Shown here in pieces: positions 41,746 through 49,328 of a stretch of DNA of 64,000 nucleotides (within the stretch, counting starts at the first letter, position 1; the number at the start of each line of letters is the position of its first letter). The DNA is from an uncultured Acidimicrobiales bacterium (GTDB lineage Bacteria; Actinomycetota; Acidimicrobiia; Acidimicrobiales; SZUA-35). The stretch lies in assembly GCA_937922785.1 (NCBI GenBank), contig CALAJQ010000009.1, positions 136,958 to 200,957 on the forward strand, given 5' to 3'. Position numbers and translations under genes: made by a program. Below the pieces are notes generated by a model. It did not search any database and was not told the origin of the DNA. It saw only the letters and a list, made by a program, of their open reading frames with translations.

Positions 41746-42801
41746 GTGAGTTCAAAATCTAGAAGCTTTACGGGCTTCGCAGTTTCGCCGTTTTGGTTCG
41801 CTGCAACCTTCGTGACCATGGGCTTGTTGTACGAATACGCCAGGTCAGGTCTCTATCTAATCGGATTCCTCGCAGTTGTGATTGTGATGCACGAGGGCGG
41901 CCACTTTCTGTTCGCCAAGCGTGCTGGCATGAAACCAGCTGAGTTCTATTGGGGGTTTGGCCCTGAAATCGTCGGCGTCAACTACAACGGATGCCGCTTC
42001 GGCCTAAAAGCCATCTACCTGGGCGGTTATGTACGCATAGATGGAATGACACCAACTTCGGTACTGCCCGAGGGTGTCTCGGAAGAAACCACTTACCGCA
42101 ACGCCAGCCACGGCGGCCGGCTGATGACCATCCTTGCTGGACCGCTAGTGAACATTGTGTCCGCGCTTGTTGCCTTCGGTGTGGCGGGACTGTTGGCCGG
42201 TGCCACCATCTCCCAGGCAATTGGATACTCATTCGAAGTTCTTTGGATCGTCGTGACGGTCACTGCCGATGCGCTGGCTACCTTCATGACCAGCATCTGG
42301 GATTACACCTCTTCATCGGTGACCGGTGCTGAGCCTCCTGCTCGGTTTACCTCTCCGATTAGCCAGGCCGAGCTCTCCGCTGATGCAGTTAACGGTGGTC
42401 TCGGCCAGACGTTGCTCTGGTTCGGAATTCTCAGTTCTGCTGTTGGCCTCTTCAACCTGTTGCCTTTGCCCCCACTTGATGGAGCGCATGCGATGGTCAC
42501 CGTTTCTGAGAAGTTGGCCCAGGTCTTGCGGAGAGATAAGTCGATCCGTGTCGATGCCCGCAAGCTTGAGCCGTTGGCCTATGTCACCATCGGTCTGATT
42601 CTGGTGCTTTCGCTTGGAGCGTTTGTGATGGACCTTCGCGAACTTGGAGCCTTCGACAACTTGAGCTTCACTCTATTTGGTCAGTCAAAAGCGGTCACAT
42701 TGTTGCAGCTGGGAGCGCTGGAACTAGGTTTGTTGTATGCCTATTTATGCGCTCGGCGAGCACGAACCCAAGATCGACCCTTCAGCCTTCGTCCATCCTG
42801 A
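41746..42801 (+). CDS. Site-2-protease-like M50 membrane metallopeptidase
   Basis: 351 residues from the GTG at 41746, which has GGAGGAG about 10 bases ahead; the frame is open further up to a TTG at 41674. The zinc motif HEGGH is in IVMHEGGHFLFAKRAGM, and the third ligand is in FNLLPLPPLDGAH (the NxxPxxxLDG motif). The protein has about five membrane spans. I see no PDZ domain between the two motifs, unlike RseP or mycobacterial Rip1. It may cleave membrane-bound anti-sigma factors or signal peptides. Its end overlaps the next gene by 65 bases. Confidence 0.85.
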   Translation: MSSKSRSFTGFAVSPFWFAATFVTMGLLYEYARSGLYLIGFLAVVIVMHEGGHFLFAKRAGMKPAEFYWGFGPEIVGVNYNGCRFGLKAIYLGGYVRIDGMTPTSVLPEGVSEETTYRNASHGGRLMTILAGPLVNIVSALVAFGVAGLLAGATISQAIGYSFEVLWIVVTVTADALATFMTSIWDYTSSSVTGAEPPARFTSPISQAELSADAVNGGLGQTLLWFGILSSAVGLFNLLPLPPLDGAHAMVTVSEKLAQVLRRDKSIRVDARKLEPLAYVTIGLILVLSLGAFVMDLRELGAFDNLSFTLFGQSKAVTLLQLGALELGLLYAYLCARRARTQDRPFSLRPS

Positions 42802-43255
42802 GGCCGTCATTATCGGCGATGTCCGAATTGGCCCCGAATCTTCGATCTGGCCGTGTGCTGTTCTCCGGGGCGACGACGGATACATCTCGATTGGGGCCCG
42901 GACCTCTGTACAAGACGGTTCGGTACTTCACACCACGCCCATGTGGCCGACGATTGTGGGTGACGACTGCGTGATCGGCCATATTGTGCATCTCGAAGGA
43001 TGTACGGTCGAGAACGGTGCACTTGTGGGCAACGGGTCTGTTGTGCTGCACCGAGCCATTGTGCGAACAGGATCGCTAGTGGGCGCCAATGCCGTGGTCA
43101 CTAACGACATGGAAGTGCCAACCGGAGCAATGGCGTTAGGGATCCCAGCCAAAATCCGACCCGACACCGTCGTGCCAGAAATGATCGCCCTAGGTGCTGA
43201 CTCATACCTGGAACGTGCCCGCACCTACGGCAAACTTCTGCGCCGGCTCGACTAA
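42737..43255 (+). CDS. Gamma-class carbonic anhydrase-like hexapeptide-repeat protein
   Basis: 172 residues forming a left-handed beta-helix (repeats such as VIIGDVRIGPESSIWPCAVLRGD, TSVQDGSVLHT, DCVIGHIVHLEGCTVENGALVGNGSVV). The zinc ligand pattern is kept in part: IGHIVHLEGC gives two His, and the third His is in VLHTTP. The family (YrdA/CaiE/gamma-CA) includes real carbonic anhydrases and proteins with unknown partners; CaiE belongs to carnitine metabolism in E. coli, but this gene is far from the carnitine operon. Its ATG lies inside the M50 gene. The SufB-like gene starts right after its stop. Confidence 0.85.
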   Translation: MPIYALGEHEPKIDPSAFVHPEAVIIGDVRIGPESSIWPCAVLRGDDGYISIGARTSVQDGSVLHTTPMWPTIVGDDCVIGHIVHLEGCTVENGALVGNGSVVLHRAIVRTGSLVGANAVVTNDMEVPTGAMALGIPAKIRPDTVVPEMIALGADSYLERARTYGKLLRRLD

Positions 43256-44266
43256 GTGCTGATTGCTGAAGAGGCGTTTCGCCGAAACCGTGACGAGCTT
43301 GAGGCAAGAGGCGTGATCTTTTGCGACGTAGCTACTGGACTTAGCGAGAAAGGCGAGATGGTCGGCCCTTACCTGGCCAGGCTGATGAGCCAGGCAGACA
43401 ACTCAACCTCGGCTGGCTCGTTCATGTACATACCCCCAGGTGTTGAAGTTGAGAACCCCATTCAGGCGAACCCTCAGAACAAGGCCGAACGAATGAGCCA
43501 GTTCGACCGCACTCTGATACTGGCCGATGAAGGCTCAAAGATTCACTTGATCGAAGGTTGCTCGGCGCCGGTCTACACGTCGAATTCGAAGCGCTCGTCA
43601 ATCGTGGAGATCGTGGTGAAACCTGGAGCGCACGTAAGCCACACGACCATCCAAAACTGGTCCAGCAATGTGTCCAACACCGAAACCAAACGAGCCTTTG
43701 TGGAAGCTGAAGGCCAAATTCAGTGGATCGACGCAAACATAGGGTCTCGCCAAACCAAGACCGCTCCTGCCGTTTGGCTAACCGGCCCCAAGGCCACTAG
43801 CGAATCGTTTTCGGTTACCTACGCTGGACCAGGACAGCATCAAGACACCGGGGCCACGATCGTGCACGAAGCTTCTGAGACATCTTCCAAGATCGTCTCT
43901 AAGTCGATCTCCACGGGCGGCGGCAGAAGTACATATCGCCCAACAGTGCGGGTGGTTGACGGCGCGGTTAGTTGTAAGAGCCGGGCGCAGTGCGACGCGC
44001 TAGTGCTCGACGACAAGTCAACCTATGAAGCTTTTCCCGAAACCGAAATTGGCACAAGTGCAGCGCAGGTCCGCCACGACGAGACTGTGTCTGCTATCGC
44101 TGCGGATCACGTGTTCTATTTGATGAGTCGCGGACTTTCATATGACCAAGCCACGGGCATGCTCATCAACGGGTTCATCGAGCCTGTGGCTCGGAAGCTT
44201 CCTATGGAGTACGCAGTTGAACTCTCTCGACTGGTCGAACTTCAGATGGAAGGCTCTGTTGGCTAG
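43256..44266 (+). CDS. sufB: SufB-like Fe-S scaffold protein lacking the usual N-terminal region
   Basis: 336 residues, while SufB is usually about 470. The core beta-helix and C-terminus are SufB-like: FMYIPPGVEVENPIQ, QFDRTLILADEGSKIHLIEGC, TTIQNWSSNV, GPGQHQDTGA, SKSISTGGG, the reactive Cys in RAQCDALVLDDKS, and the end GFIEPVARKLPMEYAVELSRLVELQMEGSVG. The in-frame TAA of the previous gene directly precedes the GTG, so no longer protein is possible. No sufD is present, and the sufC-sufS-sufU block lies 4 kb away on the other strand. It could be a short SufB/SmsB-type scaffold working with that SufC (inference). Confidence 0.82.
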   Translation: MLIAEEAFRRNRDELEARGVIFCDVATGLSEKGEMVGPYLARLMSQADNSTSAGSFMYIPPGVEVENPIQANPQNKAERMSQFDRTLILADEGSKIHLIEGCSAPVYTSNSKRSSIVEIVVKPGAHVSHTTIQNWSSNVSNTETKRAFVEAEGQIQWIDANIGSRQTKTAPAVWLTGPKATSESFSVTYAGPGQHQDTGATIVHEASETSSKIVSKSISTGGGRSTYRPTVRVVDGAVSCKSRAQCDALVLDDKSTYEAFPETEIGTSAAQVRHDETVSAIAADHVFYLMSRGLSYDQATGMLINGFIEPVARKLPMEYAVELSRLVELQMEGSVG

Positions 44267-44316
44267 TGAGGGGTTGGCTAGAGAGGGGTTGGCTAGAGAG
44301 GCGTTGGTTAGTGCAG
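44257..44316. repeat. 15-bp tandem repeat, four copies, containing the sufB stop codon
   Basis: GGTTGGCTAGAGAGG is perfect at 44272-44286 and 44287-44301, and divergent at 44257-44271 and 44302-44316. The TAG at 44264-44266 that ends sufB is in the first copy, so extra in-register stops follow. Confidence 0.88.
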
Positions 44317-44330
44317 GTTAGAACTTGCTT

Positions 44331-44372
44331 CTGTCCTACAAGGTTGACCTCATTGTCTTCCTCGTAGGACAG
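44331..44372. terminator. Hairpin between sufB and the small minus-strand gene
   Basis: CTGTCCTAC (44331-44339) pairs with GTAGGACAG (44364-44372) around a 24-base loop that has its own AGGT/ACCT hairpin. It starts with CTTCTGTC like the 48-bp hairpin elements and likewise sits in a convergent junction. A short T run (GATTTTGG) follows on the plus strand. Confidence 0.55.
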
Positions 44373-44384
44373 TCTCGATTTTGG

Positions 44385-44558
44385 CTACTCGCCGCCACCC
44401 ATGCCTGGAATCTTGTCAGTCATGTCGCCTAGATCGCCCGCCTTGTCAGCCAAGTCCTTAGCTTTCTCACCGAGATCTCCTGGAAGCTTGTCGCCATGCT
44501 CTTCGACTACTTCTGATGCCTTGTCGGCCATATCCTTGGCCTTGTCAAACATGCTCAT
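44385..44558 (-). CDS. 57-residue charged helical protein (MT0933-like antitoxin or stress protein)
   Basis: Minus-strand reading from the ATG at 44558 to TAG at 44385. AAGGAG stands 6 bases before the ATG, the clearest Shine-Dalgarno of the region. The chain is made of repeated amphipathic Lys/Asp units: MFDKAKDMADKASEVVEEHGDKL, LGEKAKDLADKAGDLGD, MTDKIPGMGGGE. It resembles the short Rv0909/MT0933-type antitoxin proteins and CsbD-like or LEA-like stress proteins. No toxin gene is beside it, so a stress or chaperone role is as likely. It is shorter than 60 codons and easy to miss. Confidence 0.72.
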   Translation of the reverse strand: MSMFDKAKDMADKASEVVEEHGDKLPGDLGEKAKDLADKAGDLGDMTDKIPGMGGGE

Positions 44559-44603
44559 GTGTAACTCCTTAAGTCACTAGTTAGCAGATCGCCCTGTTGT
44601 AGC

Positions 44604-44623
44604 AGCGTCTCATATAAGACGCT
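44604..44623. terminator. Short hairpin after deoD
   Basis: AGCGTCT (44604-44610) pairs with AGACGCT (44617-44623) around CATATA. It lies between the deoD stop and the 57-residue gene on the same strand; on the plus strand a GTTTTGT run follows. It may end deoD mRNA or be part of the promoter of the small gene. Confidence 0.4.
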
Positions 44624-44689
44624 AGATCAAGCTGTTTTGTCGCGAGAAATCTAGGTGTGAGCAGTTAGGCGACCTAGCTAACAAGCTGG

Positions 44690-45394
44690 CTAGAAGGCCC
44701 CCTCCAGCGCCAATTCGATCATTTGGTCAAAACCAATTTGGCGCTCTTCAGAACTGAGAGCCTCGCCACGGATTATGTGGTCACTGACTGTGCATATCGC
44801 CACAGCGGCCACGCCATGCTGGGCCGCCACTCCGTATAGCCCGGCGACCTCCATCTCCACTGCCAAATAGCCGTACTTCATTAGTGTTTCGTTTGTGGTG
44901 GTATCTGGGTCATAGAACGAATCGGAGGTGAACACGGCTCCGACCTGGGTGTTGACATCTCTGGCTTCGGAGGCGTCAACCATGGCCCGCAGTAACGACC
45001 AGTCTGCAAGGGCTGCGTGTTCCCGGCCACCAATGCGCGCTCGGTTTACGTTGCTGTCAGTGCCAGCCCCCATCGCTACGACTAGGTCCTTCAACTTCAG
45101 ATCGTCGGCTAGAGCGCCACAGGATCCAACCCGGATGAGGCGGTCGCAGCCGAAGGAGGTGATTAGCTCGGTGGCATAGATCGACATCGAAGGGATACCC
45201 ATACCCGACGCTTGAACCGAGATTGGATTCCCTTTGTAGGTGCCTGTGAACCCAAGCATGTTGCGCACGTCATGCACCTGTCGAGCGTCGTCAAAGAAGT
45301 TTTCTGCAATGTATTTAGCCCGAAGGGGATCACCGGGCATTAGGACGGTTGGAGCGAAATCGCCAGCTTCGGCGCGGAGGTGAGGGGTTGCCAT
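44690..45394 (-). CDS. deoD: Purine nucleoside phosphorylase, DeoD type
   Basis: 234 residues from the ATG at 45394 ([18 protein letters not shown], the classic DeoD start); the frame is open 16 codons further. It cleaves purine (deoxy)nucleosides with phosphate. Conserved marks: [64 protein letters not shown] with the purine-pocket Glu, and [10 protein letters not shown] with the catalytic Asp. Similarity to the enterobacterial hexameric enzyme is very high; many Actinobacteria instead use the trimeric PNP, so lateral gain is possible. Confidence 0.94.
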   Translation of the reverse strand: MATPHLRAEAGDFAPTVLMPGDPLRAKYIAENFFDDARQVHDVRNMLGFTGTYKGNPISVQASGMGIPSMSIYATELITSFGCDRLIRVGSCGALADDLKLKDLVVAMGAGTDSNVNRARIGGREHAALADWSLLRAMVDASEARDVNTQVGAVFTSDSFYDPDTTTNETLMKYGYLAVEMEVAGLYGVAAQHGVAAVAICTVSDHIIRGEALSSEERQIGFDQMIELALEGAF

Positions 45395-45422
45395 AGATAC
45401 AACATGGCACAATTGAGGAGTA

Positions 45423-45782
45423 ATGATGCGACAAAACTGCAAGCACTATCAAAGCCGCACCTATCCAAGCGGTGACACTGTCAGAAAGTGTTCCCTCGAC
45501 CTGGCCCCTGAGGCTCCCTGGAACTGCCCTGCCGACTGCGGCAGGTTTGAGCTTCGTTTGGCCGATGTCGGCTGGCAGCACGGCACGCTGATTGTGCCCA
45601 AAACCCCGGACGCTCCATCGAGCGTGGGTGAAGACCCCTCTATTGGGGCTCTGCTTGATTCGGCCGAAGACATCATAAATAGCGCCGGGCCCTCGATTCG
45701 GGCTGATGTAGACGCAGAACGCGAACGAAACCGACCAAAGCCCAAGCGAAAAATGCCGCGGTGGTGGCCGTTCAAGCGCTAG
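45423..45782 (+). CDS. Small cysteine-rich hypothetical protein
   Basis: 119 residues. GAGGAG precedes the ATG. The N-terminal 40 residues hold four Cys in the pattern C-x16-C-x11-C-x3-C (Cys6, Cys23, Cys35, Cys39: [34 protein letters not shown]), which could bind zinc or a cluster. The middle is acidic and the end very basic ([16 protein letters not shown]). I do not recognise the family. It diverges from deoD across 28 bases. Confidence 0.65.
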   Translation: MMRQNCKHYQSRTYPSGDTVRKCSLDLAPEAPWNCPADCGRFELRLADVGWQHGTLIVPKTPDAPSSVGEDPSIGALLDSAEDIINSAGPSIRADVDAERERNRPKPKRKMPRWWPFKR

Positions 45783-45816
45783 GTCTCAGCGGTCGCCCCT
45801 ATATTGAGGCTCTCTC

Positions 45817-46116
45817 ATGGACAAATTGACCGATAGTGAAATCGAAGAGGCAGTTAAGAAGCTCCCGGGCTGGACTCGTGACGGCGACGCCTTGGTAAGT
45901 GACTGGCGCTTCGCCAACTTCGACGTAGCGTTCGGGTTCATGACCAGAATCGCGGTCGAGTCCGAGCGACTTGATCATCACCCCGAATGGTCAAATGTGT
46001 ACAACCGGGTGACGATTCGCCTGACAACACACGACAACGGCGGTATCACCAAGATGGACACAGCCTTAGCTCAGTTCGTTTCTGACACCGCAGCAGTCAT
46101 GGAACCCTTGCACTAA
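45817..46116 (+). CDS. phhB: Pterin-4a-carbinolamine dehydratase
   Basis: 99 residues, full family length. The active-site motif is DHHPEWSNVYNRVTIRLTTHD with the catalytic His pair. It dehydrates 4a-hydroxytetrahydrobiopterin; in bacteria without aromatic hydroxylases it can also help molybdopterin or folate metabolism. TATATT 11 bases before the ATG could give a 4-5 base leader. Confidence 0.92.
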   Translation: MDKLTDSEIEEAVKKLPGWTRDGDALVSDWRFANFDVAFGFMTRIAVESERLDHHPEWSNVYNRVTIRLTTHDNGGITKMDTALAQFVSDTAAVMEPLH

Positions 46117-46123
46117 CCGATAG

Positions 46124-46819
46124 CTAGTTAGACAACAGCCCCTGGGCTTGCAGGTAATGGGTCTCATTCAGGCTGTGAATTACCCGGCGCTGACCTTTAA
46201 ACAGAATCCTGTGAACGCTGGCGTGTGATGGCTTAAAGAACATGTCTTCTTCTGTGCCCAGAATGTCGGCGAGGTAGGCGTTTATAACACCGCCATGGCA
46301 AGCCACAACGACCGTCTCACCCGGATGGGCGGCAACGGCGGCCTCAACTCCGATCCCGACGCGCTGGCGGAAGTCACGTGAGGATTCAGTGTGAGGGTAT
46401 GAGTCCCACTTGCGGCTTTGTACGAAACGCTCCCAGACTCCGGTCTGAATCGCTTTGCCAAGAACGTCTTGGGGGCGTGAATCAAGCGGCAACCCGCCAT
46501 ACATATGAATCTCAGCCAGGTAGTCGATGACCGTTACATCCAGGCCATGATGACTTGCGACGGCCTTACCGGTGTCGTTGGCCCTAAGAAGTTGCGAGCT
46601 GTAAACAGCAACCGGCGACTCTGAAGCCAGATACTCACCAACACAAGCGGCTTGCTTGTTGCCCAACTCGCTAAGCGGAGGGTCGACCCAATCGCCAGCG
46701 ACCGAAGTCTCAGGGTCAGGCCATTGCTGTTGCCCGTGGCGCACCAAGATCAGTGTGCCGACGTCTTCAAGATTGGCCAGGAACGCGCGGTCGATTGGCG
46801 ATATGCGCTTCTTGGTCAT
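46124..46819 (-). CDS. Histidine phosphatase (phosphoglycerate mutase-like) family protein
   Basis: 231 residues from the ATG at 46819, which overlaps the sufU stop by one base (TGATG). The RHG motif LILVRHGQQQWPD holds the phosphorylated His, later VYSSQLLRANDTGKAV has the phosphate-binding Arg, the acid Glu is in YLAEIHMYGG, and the second His is in VVVACHGGVINAYLA. This is a broad family; the substrate is unknown. Coupling to sufU is unusual. Confidence 0.87.
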   Translation of the reverse strand: MTKKRISPIDRAFLANLEDVGTLILVRHGQQQWPDPETSVAGDWVDPPLSELGNKQAACVGEYLASESPVAVYSSQLLRANDTGKAVASHHGLDVTVIDYLAEIHMYGGLPLDSRPQDVLGKAIQTGVWERFVQSRKWDSYPHTESSRDFRQRVGIGVEAAVAAHPGETVVVACHGGVINAYLADILGTEEDMFFKPSHASVHRILFKGQRRVIHSLNETHYLQAQGLLSN

Positions 46820-47286
46820 CAGGCAGTTGCCTCGTCGATGGCTTGGGTCAACGTATTCCAAGACAACGTTGCGCACTTGATGCGTACAGGGAATTTCACG
46901 ACGCCTTTGAGCGCCTCCAGATCACCAAGATCCACTTCGGGTTCCGCCGTAGCTTCGCTGGCGGGGTCTCCCAGTGCATCGCCATGAACACTCATCATTG
47001 CCTTGAACCCCCCGATGATCTCTTGGGCCTCAGCGACAGTTTTGCCTTTGACAGCCGCCGACATCATCGATGCGGAGCTCTGGGAGATGGAACAACCCTG
47101 CCCGCCGATCTTGATGTCGGACAACACGCCATTGGAGTCAACGTCGATGTAAATGACGATCTCATCCCCGCACAAAGGGTTGAAGCCCTCGGTTCGGGTT
47201 GCCGGTGGCGGCAGCTCTCCCTTGTTGCGAGGGCTGCGGTAATGATCAATGATGATCTCTTTGTAAAGTTCTTCGAGGCCAGACAT
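46819..47286 (-). CDS. sufU: SufU sulfur-transfer protein
   Basis: 155 residues. The zinc/sulfur-binding cysteines are in NPLCGDEI (Cys39), GQGCSISQSSAS (Cys65) and RIKCATLSW (near 128), with Asp41 as a zinc ligand. SufU takes the persulfide from SufS and passes it on in SUF Fe-S assembly. The gene order sufC-sufS-sufU is typical of Gram-positive bacteria. Start ATG 47286, 9 bases after sufS. Confidence 0.93.
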   Translation of the reverse strand: MSGLEELYKEIIIDHYRSPRNKGELPPPATRTEGFNPLCGDEIVIYIDVDSNGVLSDIKIGGQGCSISQSSASMMSAAVKGKTVAEAQEIIGGFKAMMSVHGDALGDPASEATAEPEVDLGDLEALKGVVKFPVRIKCATLSWNTLTQAIDEATA

Positions 47287-47294
47287 GGGGGCTC

Positions 47295-48539
47295 CTAGAT
47301 GCTGAAGAAGTCTCGGGCTTGCACCAGAGCCTCAGCCAACGCATCGATATCGTCGGTGTCGTTATAGATATACAGGCTCGCTCGGGCAGTTGCATTTACG
47401 CCGAGGTGACGCATTAGCGGTTTAGCGCAATGATGCCCGGGCCGGACACAGACAGCGTGCTCGTCAAGCACCTGACTTATGTCGTGGGCGTGAACGTCGG
47501 CCAGCTCTAGCGATAGCACACCACCCCGGGCCGCAGGCTCTGACGGACCATAGATGGTCAAGGTTTCGCCGACGGTTTCGGTCAGGGTTCTGAGCGCATA
47601 GGCGGTCAGCGACACCTCATGCTCTCGCACCGCTTCCATACCAAGCTCGTTCAGATAGTCAACCGCTGCGCCTAAACCAACCGCCTCAGCAATTGGTGGA
47701 GTTCCGGCTTCGAACTTGCCGGGCACGCCATCAGGGGTGAAGCCATCCTTCGTTACGTTCAGGATCATGCCGCCACCGCCCAGAAACGGAGGCATGGCGT
47801 CCAATAGTTCGGCCCGACCCCACAACACGCCGATGCCCGATGGGCCCAACATCTTGTGGCCGCTGAACACGATGAAGTCTGCGCCCATGTCGACAACGTC
47901 TGTAGGCATGTGAGGCACGCTTTGGCAGGCGTCGATCAAAGTGACGGCACCAGCCTTTTGAGCAGCAGCGCACAAAGCCTTGGTGTCGGTCAGGGTGCCC
48001 AACACGTTGCTCATGGCGGTGAAGGCAAACATCTTTGCGCCGTCAAGAAGCACGTCAAGGTTGGAGGTGTCCAACATCCCGTCTTCGTCGATTGCCACCC
48101 AGCGGATCTCGAAACCAATCTCGGCGGCCAGCATTTGCCAGGGCACGATGTTGGCGTGGTGCTCCATGATGGTAAGCACGACGGCGTCACCAGATTGCAG
48201 GTTGGCTCGGCCCCAACTATGGGCCACGAGGTTGATTGCCTCGGTGGCGTTCTTGGTGAAGATGATTTCGTTGGCGCTGGGGGCACCAATAAATTTCGCA
48301 ACCTTTGAGCGTGCGTCTTCGTACGCGTTGGTTGCTCGCTCGGCCACTTGATAGACGCCGCGGTGAACGTTCGCATAGCTATGGGTGTAAAGATGATCCA
48401 TTGCGTCCAACACCGAGGTTGGACGTTGCGACGAAGCACCCGAGTCCAAATAGACAAGGCGTTTGCCATCTTGGATCTGGCTCAGGATCGGGAAGTCCTT
48501 GCGGATCTTTGCGATATCAAAAGTGGGGGAGCTAGTCAT
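47295..48539 (-). CDS. sufS: Cysteine desulfurase SufS
   Basis: 414 residues from the ATG at 48539, which overlaps the sufC stop by 8 bases; a longer frame to 48590 is less likely. This is a PLP enzyme that takes sulfur from cysteine. Marks: LDSGASSQRP, NATEAINLVAHSWG, MEHHANIVPW, the PLP Lys in FSGHKMLGPSGIGVLWG, and the active Cys in VRPGHHCAKPLM. It belongs to group II (SufS/CsdA) desulfurases. Confidence 0.94.
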   Translation of the reverse strand: MTSSPTFDIAKIRKDFPILSQIQDGKRLVYLDSGASSQRPTSVLDAMDHLYTHSYANVHRGVYQVAERATNAYEDARSKVAKFIGAPSANEIIFTKNATEAINLVAHSWGRANLQSGDAVVLTIMEHHANIVPWQMLAAEIGFEIRWVAIDEDGMLDTSNLDVLLDGAKMFAFTAMSNVLGTLTDTKALCAAAQKAGAVTLIDACQSVPHMPTDVVDMGADFIVFSGHKMLGPSGIGVLWGRAELLDAMPPFLGGGGMILNVTKDGFTPDGVPGKFEAGTPPIAEAVGLGAAVDYLNELGMEAVREHEVSLTAYALRTLTETVGETLTIYGPSEPAARGGVLSLELADVHAHDISQVLDEHAVCVRPGHHCAKPLMRHLGVNATARASLYIYNDTDDIDALAEALVQARDFFSI

Positions 48540-49275
48540 TATTGAGCCCTTCATAAACCTCGGTTCCGCCGGTTTGGGCGACAATGCCATCGGCTAGAAC
48601 GTGAACAACATCGGGATTGAGACTGTCGAGTAGAGGTTTGTAGTGAGTAATTAGAAGCGTGCCAAGCTTGGGCTGGCCAGCGCGAATGTGTTGAATACCG
48701 TTGGCAACAGCTTGGAGTGAGCGCATGTCTAGGCCCGAGTCAGTTTCGTCCAACACGACCATCTCGGGTTCGAGAAGCGCCATCTGGAGAATCTCATTGC
48801 GCTTGCGTTCTCCGACACTGAAGCCAAAATTGAATGGGCGCTCGATGAATGCAGGATTCATGTCGAGTTTGTCGATCCATTCGCTGATGGTCTTGGTCAA
48901 TTCGCTGGCGCCTATCTCGATGCCTTTGCGGGCGCTTAGGGCTTGGCGCAAGAAGCCAAGAACGCTGACTCCGGGAAGCTCTTGGGGGTGCTGGAATGCT
49001 AGGAAAAGACCAGCCTTGGCCCGCACATCGGTGCCCCAGTCAGTGATGTCATCGCCGTGAAGGCGGATCGCCCCCGAAGTGACCTCATACAAAGGCGAGC
49101 CCATCAAGACCTTGGCCAAAGTTGTCTTGCCTGAACCATTAGAACCAATCAACGCATGGATTTCGCCGGGCATGACGGTGATGGTGACGCCCTTGAGAAT
49201 TGGAATTGGCGTTTCGCCGCTGCTGGCGACGGTTTGCACATGGAGATCTTCGATTTCGAAGAGTGGCGTTGCCAT
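48532..49275 (-). CDS. sufC: Fe-S assembly ATPase SufC
   Basis: 247 residues. Walker A GSNGSGKTTLAKVL, the SufC-type loop QHPQELPGVSVLGFLR, signature FSVGERKRNEILQMALLEPEMVVLDETDSGLDMRSLQ, and LLITHYKPLLDSLNPDVVHVLADG. It powers the SufB(D) scaffold. A TAGACT box 7 bases before the ATG suggests that a leaderless sufC-sufS-sufU-phosphatase mRNA starts here. Confidence 0.94.
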   Translation of the reverse strand: MATPLFEIEDLHVQTVASSGETPIPILKGVTITVMPGEIHALIGSNGSGKTTLAKVLMGSPLYEVTSGAIRLHGDDITDWGTDVRAKAGLFLAFQHPQELPGVSVLGFLRQALSARKGIEIGASELTKTISEWIDKLDMNPAFIERPFNFGFSVGERKRNEILQMALLEPEMVVLDETDSGLDMRSLQAVANGIQHIRAGQPKLGTLLITHYKPLLDSLNPDVVHVLADGIVAQTGGTEVYEGLNND

Positions 49276-49282
49276 AACTAGA

Positions 49283-49288
49283 AGTCTA
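49283..49288 (-). promoter_or_regulatory. Putative leaderless -10 box of the sufCSU operon
   Basis: TAGACT, 7 bases before the ATG at 49275. Confidence 0.5.
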
Positions 49289-49328
49289 TGAGCACTACTT
49301 CACTCCGAGAGATCCGAGCGGCACCTTT

